Positions 42,601 through 53,202 of a DNA stretch of 59,364 nucleotides are shown here, one piece after another. Position numbers and translations under genes: made by a program. The stretch covers positions 1 to 59,364 of the forward strand of contig MKTJ01000085.1 in NCBI GenBank assembly GCA_001898225.1. Direction: 5' to 3'. The notes under the pieces were generated by a model. It worked only from the letters and a program-made list of their open reading frames with translations, was not told the origin of the DNA and did no database searches. The DNA comes from Chloroflexi bacterium 54-19 (GTDB lineage: Bacteria > Chloroflexota > Chloroflexia > Chloroheliales > Chloroheliaceae). Every line of letters begins with the position of its first letter. Within the stretch, counting starts at the first letter, position 1.

Positions 42601-43897
42601 CACCGTCCTTGGCACTATCTTTTCCATTTTCAGCCTGTTTTTGCTGTTTACCTACGATGCCCTCCTGGCCCTGGTCGCGGTCGGACTGGTTATAATCGTG
42701 GTGGCGATTTATATGGGTCTCCAGTTCTGGCAGTTGCGTTATCAGCGCCGTCTGGCCGAGTACCAGGGTAAAATCTCCGGCCTGGTCCTCCAACTCCTGA
42801 CCGGGATTGCCAAACTGCGGGTGGCCGGGGCCGAAGTGCGGGCTTTCGCGGTCTGGGCCAGGGAATTCGCGTCCCAGCGCAAACTGGCCTTCAAGGCGCG
42901 CACGATTGGCAACTACATGGCAGTCTTTAGCGCGGTCTTACCCATAATTGTCTACATGGTAATTTTTAGCGCCTATAACGTTTTTAACAACCGCACCTTT
43001 ACCGTTGGGGCTTTCCTGGCTTTTGTGGCGGCCTTTGGTCAGTTCTTGAGCGCGATGCTGGCGATGGCCGGGTCGCTGACGACCATTTTCCAGGCCGTAC
43101 CGATTTTCGAACGCGCCAGGCCCATTTTGGAAACCCTGCCCGAAGTAAATCTGAACAAGGCCGACCCCGGCGAGTTGAGCGGTGCCATAGAGGTCAACCA
43201 TGTTTCGTTCCGCTACGCGCCTGATTTGCCGCTGGTCCTCGATGATGTTTCCCTGAAGATAGAACCGGGCCAGTTTGTCGCCATCGTGGGGCCGTCCGGG
43301 GCCGGGAAATCCTCGGTCTTCCGGCTGCTCCTGGGCTTTGAGAAGCCGGAGGCGGGCTCTATCTACTACGACAACCAGGACCTTTCCGGCCTGGACATCC
43401 AGGCTATCCGGCGACAGATGGGCGTGGTAATCCAGAGCGGCAAACTGATGCCGGGCGACATTTTTAACAATATTGTCGGTAACGCCCCCTTTACCATCGA
43501 GGACGCGAAAGAGGCGGCCCGCCTCGCCGGGATGGAAAAAGACCTGGAAGCGATGCCGATGGGGATGTTCACCCTTATTTCCGAAGGGGGCAGCACCCTT
43601 TCGGGCGGGCAGAAGCAGCGCCTGATGATTGCCCGCGCCATTATTTCCCGGCCCCGCATTTTGCTTTTTGACGAGGCGACCAGCGCCCTCGACAACCAGA
43701 CCCAGGCCATAGTCAGCCGCAGCCTGGAAAGCTTGCAAGCGACCCGCGTGGTGATTGCGCACCGCCTCAGTACGATTATCAACGCCGATTGTATTTATGT
43801 GGTCCAGGGCGGCAAAATCGCCCAGTCCGGCACCTATAAGGACCTTATTGCCGTCGAAGGCCCCTTTAAAGAACTGGCAACCCGCCAGCTAAGCTAA
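39620..43897 (+). CDS. NHLP-type ABC transporter with three N-terminal FHA domains
   Basis: 1425 residues. Three FHA domains open the protein: about 36-120 (GRS 48-50, SRRH 66-69, NGT at 90), 166-252 (GR 179-180, SRR 199-201, with H replaced by Q) and 290-375 (GRS 303-305, SRQN 318-321, NGT at 342). A cNMP-like/accessory region of the NHLP ABC family follows (about 440-560, LLDDPTSFWLVRSGKVE), then a permease (about 870-1130) and an ATPase with GPSGAGKSS, LSGGQKQR and LLFDEATSALD. NHLP-type partner ATPases are normally about 900-1000 residues; the FHA block is the extra length. FHA domains bind phosphothreonine, so export may be controlled by a Ser/Thr kinase. The gene lies 55 nt after the C39 transporter. 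Confidence 0.88.
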   Translation: MATITRSGGEDLSAATTRPHLYIMNGLSRHPVVPLDFGRLKVTPLVLGRSPQEAEVVLPSPRHSVSRRHAFISYRSDDELAILSDAGSVNGTRLNGQFIAGPTPLLPGDIISCGDVDVLFVVPFVTAIPLRRPPNLPPRQLLEDVEPGMARLEVIATKIPSLRVGSFCRLTPRHQFTIGRQTGSDFRLIEDGEEARFISRRQAEIRWDGANYQLRDPGASNPTIFNGRPLVAPSVLKEGDRFQIGSTLLRFRAARTPLTGGPTARPESSPTGPAPVLTYAARWMLHLGPRSVRLPVDRPILVGRSKEADLRLQDPSVSRQNTVIQFDPDSRRFLLFDQGSANGTLVNGLAVEPGHPLQPGDRLGIGEFEFIFEEWLPARLAAESVVPLSGPVALQLEIGPEGHLVAAGTPNVLPEGSIVAGTPPLAARSEFLSSLVQAQAAQEDLDLDVHEIAGKTLDELLVSHGIAMQVGGNQPFLLDDPTSFWLVRSGKVETFAVQVKAGQPAAARHHVCSFGPGEALFGLDSNRYGEGLGLLAVALVSTELVKVPVSWLRRLARNGIFNLEITGLLALWLEALSKDITKEALANRTEVLLDPNVEAALDPRQTASPRKEGVWVKPIEGETLFLGEEDMASPYDDALFPLYGVTWLQALTGTRLVTYSALSAIEQPGFWPGLDLFYELFFRVKFTNIRLATYDEINRLRKRAEFDRAAGQRALEDLVSIMQPDQERGSIPTGEKTDLLLEACKLVGAYQGIDIRKSAVVSEDSDSRRNALEDIANNSRMRTREITLDPKWWRQDSGPMLGSLISEGEFVPVALLPTSPQSYEVINPQDGSRQPVNPALSEQLSPKAYIFYRSFPDKAVKVRDLVRFGFRGTRKDLLATLALGIAGGLLNLAVPVITGLTFDTIIPSNNEGFLWQILLALIVVAVSIMTFEITKGIAIMRLESRLDLSIQAGVWNRLLSLPAPFFRQYSVGDLANRANGIESIRALFSGSVITTVLGTIFSIFSLFLLFTYDALLALVAVGLVIIVVAIYMGLQFWQLRYQRRLAEYQGKISGLVLQLLTGIAKLRVAGAEVRAFAVWAREFASQRKLAFKARTIGNYMAVFSAVLPIIVYMVIFSAYNVFNNRTFTVGAFLAFVAAFGQFLSAMLAMAGSLTTIFQAVPIFERARPILETLPEVNLNKADPGELSGAIEVNHVSFRYAPDLPLVLDDVSLKIEPGQFVAIVGPSGAGKSSVFRLLLGFEKPEAGSIYYDNQDLSGLDIQAIRRQMGVVIQSGKLMPGDIFNNIVGNAPFTIEDAKEAARLAGMEKDLEAMPMGMFTLISEGGSTLSGGQKQRLMIARAIISRPRILLFDEATSALDNQTQAIVSRSLESLQATRVVIAHRLSTIINADCIYVVQGGKIAQSGTYKDLIAVEGPFKELATRQLS

Positions 43898-43961
43898 TTT
43901 TCCCAACCTCTAAACCAATTTTAAAAACATTTTTAAAAAAGGCCAAAATCCGGCCAAATTG

Positions 43962-43977
43962 TGGCATAGCTTTTGCA
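43962..43977 (+). promoter_or_regulatory. Sigma-54-like -24/-12 element before the GlsB/YeaQ-like gene
   Basis: TGGCATA-N4-TTGCA fits the sigma-54 consensus TGGCAYR-N4-TTGCW. It lies about 90 nt before the gene. I cannot show that this organism has RpoN, so a chance match is possible. Confidence 0.45.
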
Positions 43978-44065
43978 TTATAAGAATTTCGAAAAGGAAA
44001 GGGCGCTCCGAGGGGGCGCAAAACTGAGATAAGAAGAAATTTAGAGACTAAAGGAGATTACGAAA

Positions 44066-44326
44066 ATGAGCATTATTGCTTGGTTGGTGGTTGGTTTTCT
44101 GGCTGGTTGGATTGCGAACATGATTATGAGCAGCGGGCGTGGCGGCTTCGTGGCTGACCTGCTCCTGGGTGTCGTCGGCGCTTTAGTCGGTGGTTTCCTT
44201 GGCTCTATTCTGTTCGGTGCGGATGTTACCGGGTTCAACATTCCCAGCATCCTGCTTTCCATCCTTGGCGCGATTGTGGTGGTTGCCATTTACCGGGCCG
44301 TTACCCGCCAGCCAATTCGCCAGTAA
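44066..44326 (+). CDS. GlsB/YeaQ/YmgE-family membrane protein
   Basis: 86 residues, three membrane helices: IIAWLVVGFLAGWIAN, then LLLGVVGALVGGFLG and IPSILLSILGAIVVVAIYR. The glycine-rich helices and length fit the family, linked to stress responses. AAAGGAG lies 10 nt before the ATG. It is monocistronic with a terminator 21 nt after the stop. Confidence 0.9.
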   Translation: MSIIAWLVVGFLAGWIANMIMSSGRGGFVADLLLGVVGALVGGFLGSILFGADVTGFNIPSILLSILGAIVVVAIYRAVTRQPIRQ

Positions 44327-44346
44327 GCCTGGCATTGTAACTAATA

Positions 44347-44373
44347 AAAACCTGCTTCTTGGGAGCAGGTTTT
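44347..44373 (+). terminator. Terminator of the GlsB/YeaQ-like gene
   Basis: AAAACCTGCT and AGCAGGTTTT form a 10-bp stem with a 7-nt loop, followed by more T. Confidence 0.9.
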
Positions 44374-44477
44374 TGTTTTTTATATTCTAAAAGGCTGGTC
44401 TCATTCTGCCAAATCTTGCTTCCCCGCTCACTAAAAACTATAATATTCCAATAAAATTGTGAAAGAGGTTCTTGCAG

Positions 44478-45035
44478 ATGGACGAGAATGAGTTACTTCT
44501 CCTGGGACTCCTGATTAACCATAGCCAGCATGGTTACCAGTTAAACGAATTTATCGAGCGGGGCCTGGGGCATGTAACAAATATGAAGAAGGGTAACGCC
44601 TACGCGACCCTGGGTCGCCTTGCCAAAGAAGGTAATATCAACCTCGAAATTACCCAGGAAGGCAACCGGCCCCAGCGAAAAGTTTATTCTATAACTCCTG
44701 CCGGGGAAGCCCGTTTTTACGACCTGTTGCGTAATAATCTTTCCCATTCCGAGCGGATGGTTTTTGCGATAGACGTTGGCCTGATGTTTATCGAACGGCT
44801 TCCCCGCGAGGAGGCTATCACCTGTTTAACCAACCGGCTGGCCCTGCTAAAGAAAAAACTGGCCGAGCAGCACGCCGGGCTAGAGCGGGAAACCGTACCC
44901 GGTGGGTCAAGCGATTACCAGCCTGGCCAGGAACACGGCCTCGGCGTAAACCTGGCCTTACAGCACGTTTTGCACATGCAGCGAGCCGAGCTTGGCTGGC
45001 TGGAATCTACCCTCGAAGAACTGGGCCGGACCTGA
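44478..45035 (+). CDS. PadR-family transcriptional regulator
   Basis: 185 residues. The N-terminal winged helix (about 1-85) has LLLLGLLINHSQHGYQLNEFI, NAYATLGRLAKEG and YSITPAGEARF, all PadR marks. The C-terminal helices (Vir_C-like, about 95-180) dimerise. The ATG at 44478 is 9 nt after GAGG; a TTG at 44472 (3 nt) is less likely. No neighbouring target is obvious. A hairpin overlaps the stop. Confidence 0.88.
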   Translation: MDENELLLLGLLINHSQHGYQLNEFIERGLGHVTNMKKGNAYATLGRLAKEGNINLEITQEGNRPQRKVYSITPAGEARFYDLLRNNLSHSERMVFAIDVGLMFIERLPREEAITCLTNRLALLKKKLAEQHAGLERETVPGGSSDYQPGQEHGLGVNLALQHVLHMQRAELGWLESTLEELGRT

Positions 45036-45048
45036 TTCGGTCCGGTTT
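45026..45048 (+). terminator. Putative terminator of the PadR gene
   Basis: CCGGACC and GGTCCGG form a 7-bp stem that overlaps the stop codon, followed by TTTGATTT. The T-run is interrupted. Confidence 0.5.
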
Positions 45049-45234
45049 GATTTCAGATTACCCGGTTAAATTTTTACCGGGCTTAAACCTGTTTTCCCCT
45101 TGAATTTCACTTCCTCAAATTATCATCAAAATACAAAGCTGAAAGAGTAATCTGGATTCCTTAAAGGTAAGACCGGGAAAGGGCTTCTTCGATTTAGTAA
45201 AAAGCCCAGCGGTCTTGAAAGGGGTAGCAAGTTT

Positions 45235-45696
45235 ATGAAAACGCTGGTTCTTTATGAATCGAAATACGGCAACACCGAAATGATAGCGGAAGCTATTTGT
45301 GCCGAGCTTGGTGGGACCATCCTCAATGTCAGCGAGTTTAAGCTGGACCATTTAACGAATGTGAATTTACTGGTGGTGGGCAGCCCTATCCACGGCTGGC
45401 AGCCTTCGGCGGAAACCGTTCATTTCCTGAGCCGGCTGGAAAATAAGTGTCTCAAGGGTATTTATGTCGCGGCTTTTGATACCGGTTATAAGACGATGAT
45501 GGCGGGTAACGCCGCACCCAAGATTTTGAAGATGCTCGAAAAAGCCGGGGGTACACAGCTGGCCCCGACTCAGAAGTTTATTGTAACCCAATCGGAAGGG
45601 CCGCTGGTTTCAGGCGAGTTGGAACGGGCTAAAACCTGGGGTAATTACCTGAAAGATGTTTACGACCACAAACCCCAACTGGCCGGGGCGAAATAG
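45235..45696 (+). CDS. Flavodoxin-domain protein
   Basis: 153 residues. The phosphate-binding loop is YESKYGNTEMIAEAI near residues 7-21, followed by VGSPIHGWQPS and the FDTGYKT loop. It binds FMN and carries electrons or acts as a short reductase; the partner is unknown. A GGGGT purine run precedes the ATG. A strong terminator follows. Confidence 0.88.
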   Translation: MKTLVLYESKYGNTEMIAEAICAELGGTILNVSEFKLDHLTNVNLLVVGSPIHGWQPSAETVHFLSRLENKCLKGIYVAAFDTGYKTMMAGNAAPKILKMLEKAGGTQLAPTQKFIVTQSEGPLVSGELERAKTWGNYLKDVYDHKPQLAGAK

Positions 45697-45747
45697 GGCA
45701 GTCTTCCTTGACTTAAAACCCCACTCCTGGGGGTAAAAGAGTAACAA

Positions 45748-45780
45748 AAAAGCCGGGTTTTCAACTCAAACCCGGCTTTT
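45748..45780. terminator. Bidirectional terminator between flavodoxin and subtilisin genes
   Basis: AAAAGCCGGGTTT and AAACCCGGCTTTT form a 13-bp stem with a 7-nt loop, with T-runs on both strands. Confidence 0.92.
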
Positions 45781-45799
45781 GTAATTCTTTAAATCTCTA

Positions 45800-47056
45800 T
45801 CAGGAGCCGCCCACGGCCTTGAAGTTATTGATTAACCCTGCTCCTAGTTTACTGCCATAGGTCGGGTCGGAAGCGGCCAGGGAAGCCGCGTTGCCGAGAA
45901 TCTGGTTGCTCACCGTGTTCGAAGTGCTATTCGGCGTGGTGGCCCAGACCTGGGCGGCCAGGGCGGCTACTTGGGGCGCGGCAAAGCTGGTGCCATCGCC
46001 ATAGGCATAACCACCGGTATAATAGGCGCTGTAGATGTGGACACCCGGCGCGCTGACTTTGGCGTTACTGCCATAGTTCGAGAAAGAGGCTTTGTGGTTG
46101 TTGCTGTCGGTGGCGGCGACCCCGATAACGCCTGGGTAGGATGCCGGGTAACGCCTGCTGCCCGTATTGGAGTTACCCGCCGAGGCTACCACCAGGTCGC
46201 CGCGAACCTGGGCGTAGTTGATGCTCAGTTGCAGCAGAATCGAATTGGTGTACAGCCCCAGGCTCATATTAATGACGTGGGCGTTATGGTTGGCCGCCCA
46301 GAGAATTCCTTCCGAGGCGTCGGCCACCGTTCCCTGTCCCAGGTTATTCAGGACTTTAACCGGCATAATCGAGGCATCCGGCGCGACCTGGGAGATTACC
46401 CCGGCCACGAAAGTACCGTGCCCGTTGTCGTCGGTGGCATCTGTGCTGCCTGTCAGGGCGTTATAACCGGGGACAAGTTGGTCTTTGATAGCCGGGTGAT
46501 TTGCATTTACGCCGGTATCCAAAGTCGCCACGGTGACATTCTGACCTTCGCTGACATTCTGGGAGCGGGCCAGGTCAATGCGCTGCCAGGCCCACTGGTC
46601 TTGCGCCGCCTGGACCGCATCGGGATTCGAATTACCGCCCTGGAGGGCCGAACCCGTATCGTAGTAGATAAAGGCTTGCTGGGCCTCCGTTGCGTATAAT
46701 TTATAATTCGGTTCGGCGAAGACTACCAACGGGCTAAGATTGAGGATTGTCAGAATTGGACCCAAAAGAGCGCCAAGGGGCAGGGTTAGCAGGTAAGTGT
46801 CATCCAGGCTGAGGGTCTTGATGACAACATTATTTACCAGGGTGTTTAGTAGTGTCTTTAAACCCAAAATGTCCTGGCCCGGTAGCAATTGCACCACAAT
46901 CTGGTTCGTGGAATCGGCAGCCTGGACGGCGGGGACGTTAGGACCGGCCCCACTGCTGGCGAAAAGACCAAAGGCCAGCATAAAGACCAGTAAAAGGCGT
47001 ATAACTTTTTGTTTAATAGAATTATTACCCCTGAAAAGGCTAAAACGTTGCGACAT
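45800..47056 (-). CDS. Secreted subtilisin-like serine protease (S8)
   Basis: 418 residues. A signal peptide (about 1-45, QKVIRLLLVFMLAFGLF, then VQAAD) is followed by a prodomain-like segment and the peptidase. The triad lies in TLDTG (near 180), NGHGTF (near 211) and GTSFAAP (near 356). No C-terminal anchor is seen, so it should be released. The start at 47056 is preferred to 47116, because AGGAAG lies about 12 nt away and the signal peptide then has normal length. Confidence 0.88.
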   Translation of the reverse strand: MSQRFSLFRGNNSIKQKVIRLLLVFMLAFGLFASSGAGPNVPAVQAADSTNQIVVQLLPGQDILGLKTLLNTLVNNVVIKTLSLDDTYLLTLPLGALLGPILTILNLSPLVVFAEPNYKLYATEAQQAFIYYDTGSALQGGNSNPDAVQAAQDQWAWQRIDLARSQNVSEGQNVTVATLDTGVNANHPAIKDQLVPGYNALTGSTDATDDNGHGTFVAGVISQVAPDASIMPVKVLNNLGQGTVADASEGILWAANHNAHVINMSLGLYTNSILLQLSINYAQVRGDLVVASAGNSNTGSRRYPASYPGVIGVAATDSNNHKASFSNYGSNAKVSAPGVHIYSAYYTGGYAYGDGTSFAAPQVAALAAQVWATTPNSTSNTVSNQILGNAASLAASDPTYGSKLGAGLINNFKAVGGS

Positions 47057-47381
47057 ACGATTTCGTTCTTCCTTCCAAACAACGGCAGTGAGTTGGAAAA
47101 AAAGGTGGAAAGCCAAGAGTGATAGGGTTCTCTATAAAAAGAGAGTAGCCCTTAAACGAAAAAATACCAAATTTTGCCCAATTAGTTAACCCAATAGCAT
47201 AAACTGGGCCAGGTATATTGATGTGACGTGGGTTGGGACGTTAAGTTACATAGACTATACGATAGTTAAGCTAAAAAAATTTTAGCAATTTTCTCTTGAA
47301 AGGCCCATAGTACTTTGGAGCCAAAAATTTATGATTCCAAAGGTGAAAATTCCTAAAAAGGTCCTGTATCACAATAAAAAC
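47057..47381. other. Region between the subtilisin gene and the Hsp20 terminator
   Basis: About 325 bp. AT-rich between 47150 and 47380. The subtilisin promoter should be here on the minus strand, but I see no clear pair of hexamers and no gene. Confidence 0.4.
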
Positions 47382-47414
47382 GGGCGAAACCTCATCCAGA
47401 TAGAGGTTTCGCCC
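47382..47414 (-). terminator. Terminator of the Hsp20 gene
   Basis: GGGCGAAACCTC and GAGGTTTCGCCC form a 12-bp stem with a 9-nt loop. On the minus strand GTTTTTATTG follows. Confidence 0.9.
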
Positions 47415-47459
47415 ATAGCAGTGGGGAATTTACATAATTCCTCTAATTTGATTTTGGAG

Positions 47460-48266
47460 TTAGCCGGGGTTGCCAAAAGCCCGGTCAACTTCATCCCGGC
47501 TGACCCGACGAGTCAGGTAATTCCAGACCTGCTCGGTGGTCTGCTGGTCCCAGCCGTAGCCGTCAGCCCGGTTGCCAAAGCCCTCGCGGTCGTTTTCGCT
47601 GGCGTGGCGTTCCAGTTCATCCATCTGGGTACTGGTCAAATTCTCCAGAATGGCGGGTCTTTCGGTAGTGGCGGTTTGGCCTTCTTTAGCCTGGTTAGGG
47701 GAGACCGTCCCGGCATAGGTTGCGGCGTCGCCATAAGCGGTCGACCCTGCAATATCGGTGTTCGGCGCGGTTACAGGGGAAGTAGACCCGGTGCCGATTT
47801 GCTGGGTGCCTGTGTTTGCACCGGTCTTAACCTGAATCCGGCGCTGGGTAGTCTGTTGAAGACGGGGCAGGGTGACATTCAGCACGCCGTGTTCAAGTGA
47901 GGCTTTGACCTGCTCGGCGTTAATCTGGTCCGGCAGGCGGAGGGTCCGCTGGAACGAACCGGCATGGCGTTCACGATAAATATAGTTGCCCTGCTGGCGT
48001 TCCTCTTTCTGCTCGGTGCGGCCCCGGATGGTGACCATATCCTTGTCTACATTGATTTCGACATCTTCCGGTTTTACCCCCGGCAGACTGGCGTTAAGTT
48101 CGTAACCGGTCTCAGTCTCGTGGACATCCACGGCCAGGCTTGTGCTTGCGGGCTGGTTACTGGAAGAAAAGCCAAGGTTGTTGAAACCGCGTTCGTCCAT
48201 CCAGCGGTCCATAGCCTGGCGCATTGATTCAAACTCTCGGAAAGGGTTCCACCGTTCCATGCTCAT
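47460..48266 (-). CDS. Hsp20-family small heat-shock protein with long C-terminal extension
   Basis: 268 residues; the family is usually 140-170. The alpha-crystallin domain (about 43-135) has LAVDVHETETGYELNASLPG, GVLNVTLP and the IQV after it. A low-complexity linker (150-200) leads to a conserved-looking tail (about 205-268) with MDELERHASENDREG and VWNYLTRRVSRDEVDRAFG, predicted helical. The tail is not a normal sHSP feature and may bind a partner. AAGGAG is 8 nt before the ATG. It is monocistronic. Confidence 0.86.
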   Translation of the reverse strand: MSMERWNPFREFESMRQAMDRWMDERGFNNLGFSSSNQPASTSLAVDVHETETGYELNASLPGVKPEDVEINVDKDMVTIRGRTEQKEERQQGNYIYRERHAGSFQRTLRLPDQINAEQVKASLEHGVLNVTLPRLQQTTQRRIQVKTGANTGTQQIGTGSTSPVTAPNTDIAGSTAYGDAATYAGTVSPNQAKEGQTATTERPAILENLTSTQMDELERHASENDREGFGNRADGYGWDQQTTEQVWNYLTRRVSRDEVDRAFGNPG

Positions 48267-48317
48267 AAGTTATTCTCCTTTACTCAATTCAGTTCTAACC
48301 TTTCGCAGGCAATAAAA

Positions 48318-48350
48318 AAAGCGGCATAGAGTGTGCCAGAATGCCGCTTT
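48318..48350 (-). terminator. Terminator of the NAD synthetase gene
   Basis: AAAGCGGCAT and ATGCCGCTTT form a 10-bp stem; on the minus strand a run of seven T follows. Confidence 0.92.
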
Positions 48351-48406
48351 GAACATTTGCAATTTGTTAGAGATTCCCTTTTTACAGAAATACCAGGCAT
48401 TGAGTT

Positions 48407-50464
<2,058 letters not shown>

Positions 50465-50672
50465 CTACCAGGACACCTCCACCAAATTTGCCGTTTATAA
50501 CCATCTTACATGGGTATCCTAAACCTAAAATCTGTTTTAGTCAAATTAACAATAACACAAAAAGTATATCCGTTCAACGTTTAACGTTCTTTTTTATCGT
50601 GTTACAATAAACGCCCGGTAAAAACCGCTTTCAAAATTAAAAGCACAGGATAAGCCACAGGAAACATCAATT

Positions 50673-52865
50673 ATGACAAACCCCTTAACTATCCAGGAAG
50701 TAGCAAAATATCCCCGGCCCGGCACCGAAGGCCCGCGCCGGTTTGAATTTACCCCGGATAACACCAGTTTATTATATCTCGACAGCCCGCCCGGTTCGCT
50801 GGTCCAACAACTCTGGGCCTACGACCTCGCTTCCGGTCAGCGCAGCCAGCTAAGCGAAATAGGTGGTCCTCACCCGGCACCGCTTTCCCGCGAGGAAGAA
50901 CTCCGGCGTGAACGCACCCGCACCCGTGAACTCGGCATCACCGATTTCCAAGTCGCACCCCAGGCCGAGGCCCTGACCATCCTGGTTTCGCTCGGCGGCT
51001 GGCTTTATTTGAAGCAGGGCGAGAACCATTTTCGGAAGCTGGATGGGACCGAAGGGGCGCTTAACGCCCGGCTCAGCCCTGACGGGCAGCGGGTCGCCTT
51101 CGTCCGCCAGAATAACCTGTATGTGCTGGAGCTAAGCGGGGAGGCCGGGCCGCAAGCCCTGACCGCCGATACCGAGGCAGGCATCACGAACGGGTTGGCC
51201 GAATATATCGCCCAGGAAGAAATGCACCGCCTGGAAGGCTTCTGGTGGAGCCCCGACAGCCGCCGGATTGCCTTCGAGCGGGTCGACAACCGCCACATCC
51301 CGGTTTATACAATTTTGCACCAGGGGCAGTCCGCCGGGACCGGCGAAATCGAGGAACACCGCTATCCTTTTACCGGAGAAGCCAACGATAAGGTTGAACT
51401 GGGCGTGATTTACCTGCCCGAACCGGGCGCGGACAATGCCCTGCCCGCCACTTACTGGGTAAACCTTAATCTGCGCCGGAGTGGGGCCGAGCGCCCGGCT
51501 CCGCTCGAAGATGGCTACCTGGCGCGGGTGGCCTGGCAGCCCGAAGGCCACCTTATTGCCCAACTCGAAAGTCGCAACCAGCAAAACCTGAAACTGGTGA
51601 CCTACGACCCCGAAGAGGGCAGTTTCCAGGTGATGCTCGAAGAACAAAACCAGCCCTGGATAAATTTGCACGACCTGACCTATCATCTCAAAAGCGGCGA
51701 AACCCTGCTTGGCAGCGAGCGGACCGGCTTCCGGCATCTCTACCTGCTTAACAACGGTGAGACCCGCACGCTCACATCCGGCGATTGGCTGGTGACAGGC
51801 GTTAACCGGGTAGACGAGCAGAACCGGGCGGTCTATTTTACGGCGACCAAAGACACCCCCCTGGAACGGCATCTCTACCGGGTGTCGCTGGATGGCGGTG
51901 AAATTGTCCGGTTGACCGGGGAAGCGGGCTGGCATATCACCGAGGTCTCGCCGGACGGCAACTGGGTGGTGGACCGCTTTAGCAGCCTCGAAAACCCGGT
52001 TACAGTCACCCTTAATCGGGTAACGAACGTTCGTACACTGGAAAAAGTCGTCACTTTATACGAGGATAGTTCGGTTAGCCCGGCGGCTTTGGGTCTCAAA
52101 CCGCCTGAACTGGTCAACTTCCCGGCGGAAGATGGCACCCTGCTGTATGGGGCCATTTACCACCCCGATAATGACGCTGCCGTAGCGAAGCCCTTTCCTT
52201 TAATAGTATCGGTTTATGGCGGGCCCGGGGCCCAAAGGGTCCAGAATGCCTGGGACCTGACTGTCGATATGCGGGCGCAGTACCTGGCTCAGCAGGGTTT
52301 TATCGTTTTCAAAGTGGATAACCGGGGGAGCGCCGCCAGGGGCCTGGCCTTTGAAGGGGTCCTGTACAAACGCTTTGGCGAAGTCGAATTGCAGGACCAG
52401 ATTACCGGGGTCAAATACCTGACCGACCAGGGCCTGGCCGACCCTGCGCGGGTAGGTATATTCGGGTGGAGCTACGGCGGTTATATGACTCTTATCGCCC
52501 TGTTAAAAGCGCCGGAAATCTTCAAGGTGGGTGTTGCGGGCGCGCCGGTAACCTTCTTTGAGGCTTACGATACCCACTACACCGAGCGTTACCTCTCGAC
52601 GCCCCAGTCCAACCCGGAAGGCTACCGGTTGACTTCGGTGTTGCCGCTGGTCGAGAATTTAGAGGGGAAGTTGTTCCTGGTCCACGGGTTGGTGGACGAA
52701 AATGTCCATTTCCGCAACTCGGCGGCTTTAATCGAGCGGTTGGCCGAGGAAAACAAGCGGTTCGATCTGCTGGTTTTCCCGGAAGAACGCCACATGCCGC
52801 GCAAACCGGCCAATTTGATCTACCTGGAACAGCGTGTCACCGACTATTTTAAGGAGAATCTCTAA
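50673..52865 (+). CDS. S9 family peptidase, dipeptidyl-peptidase IV type
   Basis: 730 residues. An N-terminal beta-propeller (about 1-470) precedes an alpha/beta hydrolase domain with the triad in GWSYGG (Ser near 599), VDENVHF (Asp near 674) and ERHMPR (His near 706). The paired Glu motif YIAQEEM in the propeller, which binds the peptide N-terminus, indicates DPP-IV-like rather than oligopeptidase activity. No signal peptide is seen. AGGA lies about 10 nt before the ATG. Confidence 0.93.
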   Translation: MTNPLTIQEVAKYPRPGTEGPRRFEFTPDNTSLLYLDSPPGSLVQQLWAYDLASGQRSQLSEIGGPHPAPLSREEELRRERTRTRELGITDFQVAPQAEALTILVSLGGWLYLKQGENHFRKLDGTEGALNARLSPDGQRVAFVRQNNLYVLELSGEAGPQALTADTEAGITNGLAEYIAQEEMHRLEGFWWSPDSRRIAFERVDNRHIPVYTILHQGQSAGTGEIEEHRYPFTGEANDKVELGVIYLPEPGADNALPATYWVNLNLRRSGAERPAPLEDGYLARVAWQPEGHLIAQLESRNQQNLKLVTYDPEEGSFQVMLEEQNQPWINLHDLTYHLKSGETLLGSERTGFRHLYLLNNGETRTLTSGDWLVTGVNRVDEQNRAVYFTATKDTPLERHLYRVSLDGGEIVRLTGEAGWHITEVSPDGNWVVDRFSSLENPVTVTLNRVTNVRTLEKVVTLYEDSSVSPAALGLKPPELVNFPAEDGTLLYGAIYHPDNDAAVAKPFPLIVSVYGGPGAQRVQNAWDLTVDMRAQYLAQQGFIVFKVDNRGSAARGLAFEGVLYKRFGEVELQDQITGVKYLTDQGLADPARVGIFGWSYGGYMTLIALLKAPEIFKVGVAGAPVTFFEAYDTHYTERYLSTPQSNPEGYRLTSVLPLVENLEGKLFLVHGLVDENVHFRNSAALIERLAEENKRFDLLVFPEERHMPRKPANLIYLEQRVTDYFKENL

Positions 52866-52906
52866 CAAGGGAGCTCCTTAAAATCAGGTATGATAGCCAG
52901 GTAAAA

Positions 52907-52957
52907 TACCGTCCCGGTCTTTATTTTAAGGAATTAAACCGGGCGGTAATTTTTTTA
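52907..52957 (+). terminator. Terminator of the S9 peptidase gene
   Basis: TACCG-T-CCCGGT and ACCGGGCGGTA form an 11-bp stem with one bulge, followed by a run of eight T. Confidence 0.88.
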
Positions 52958-53202
52958 AAATTTTTCAGGGAATCAATCTTGCTGGAAACAAAGTAGCCTC
53001 CTGCCTGGTTACCGAATAGACGATTATGTACCACCTTGCCGGGTCTAGCAAATCAACTTTAAATGAGGTGTAACTAAACCGGGAGCGGTTCGTTATAAAA
53101 GCGGAGGTTTGAAACGGTTTGTAGCAGCAGAACAGGCCCATTATCTATCGGTACCAGGCAAATCGTAAAGAACATTTTGCAGTGGTAGGTAGTTGTTTCT
53201 TA

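Noticed and set aside
42938..43762. A 274-residue minus-strand frame inside the FHA-ABC gene
   Set aside because: It lies opposite Walker A, signature and Walker B motifs of the ABC domain.
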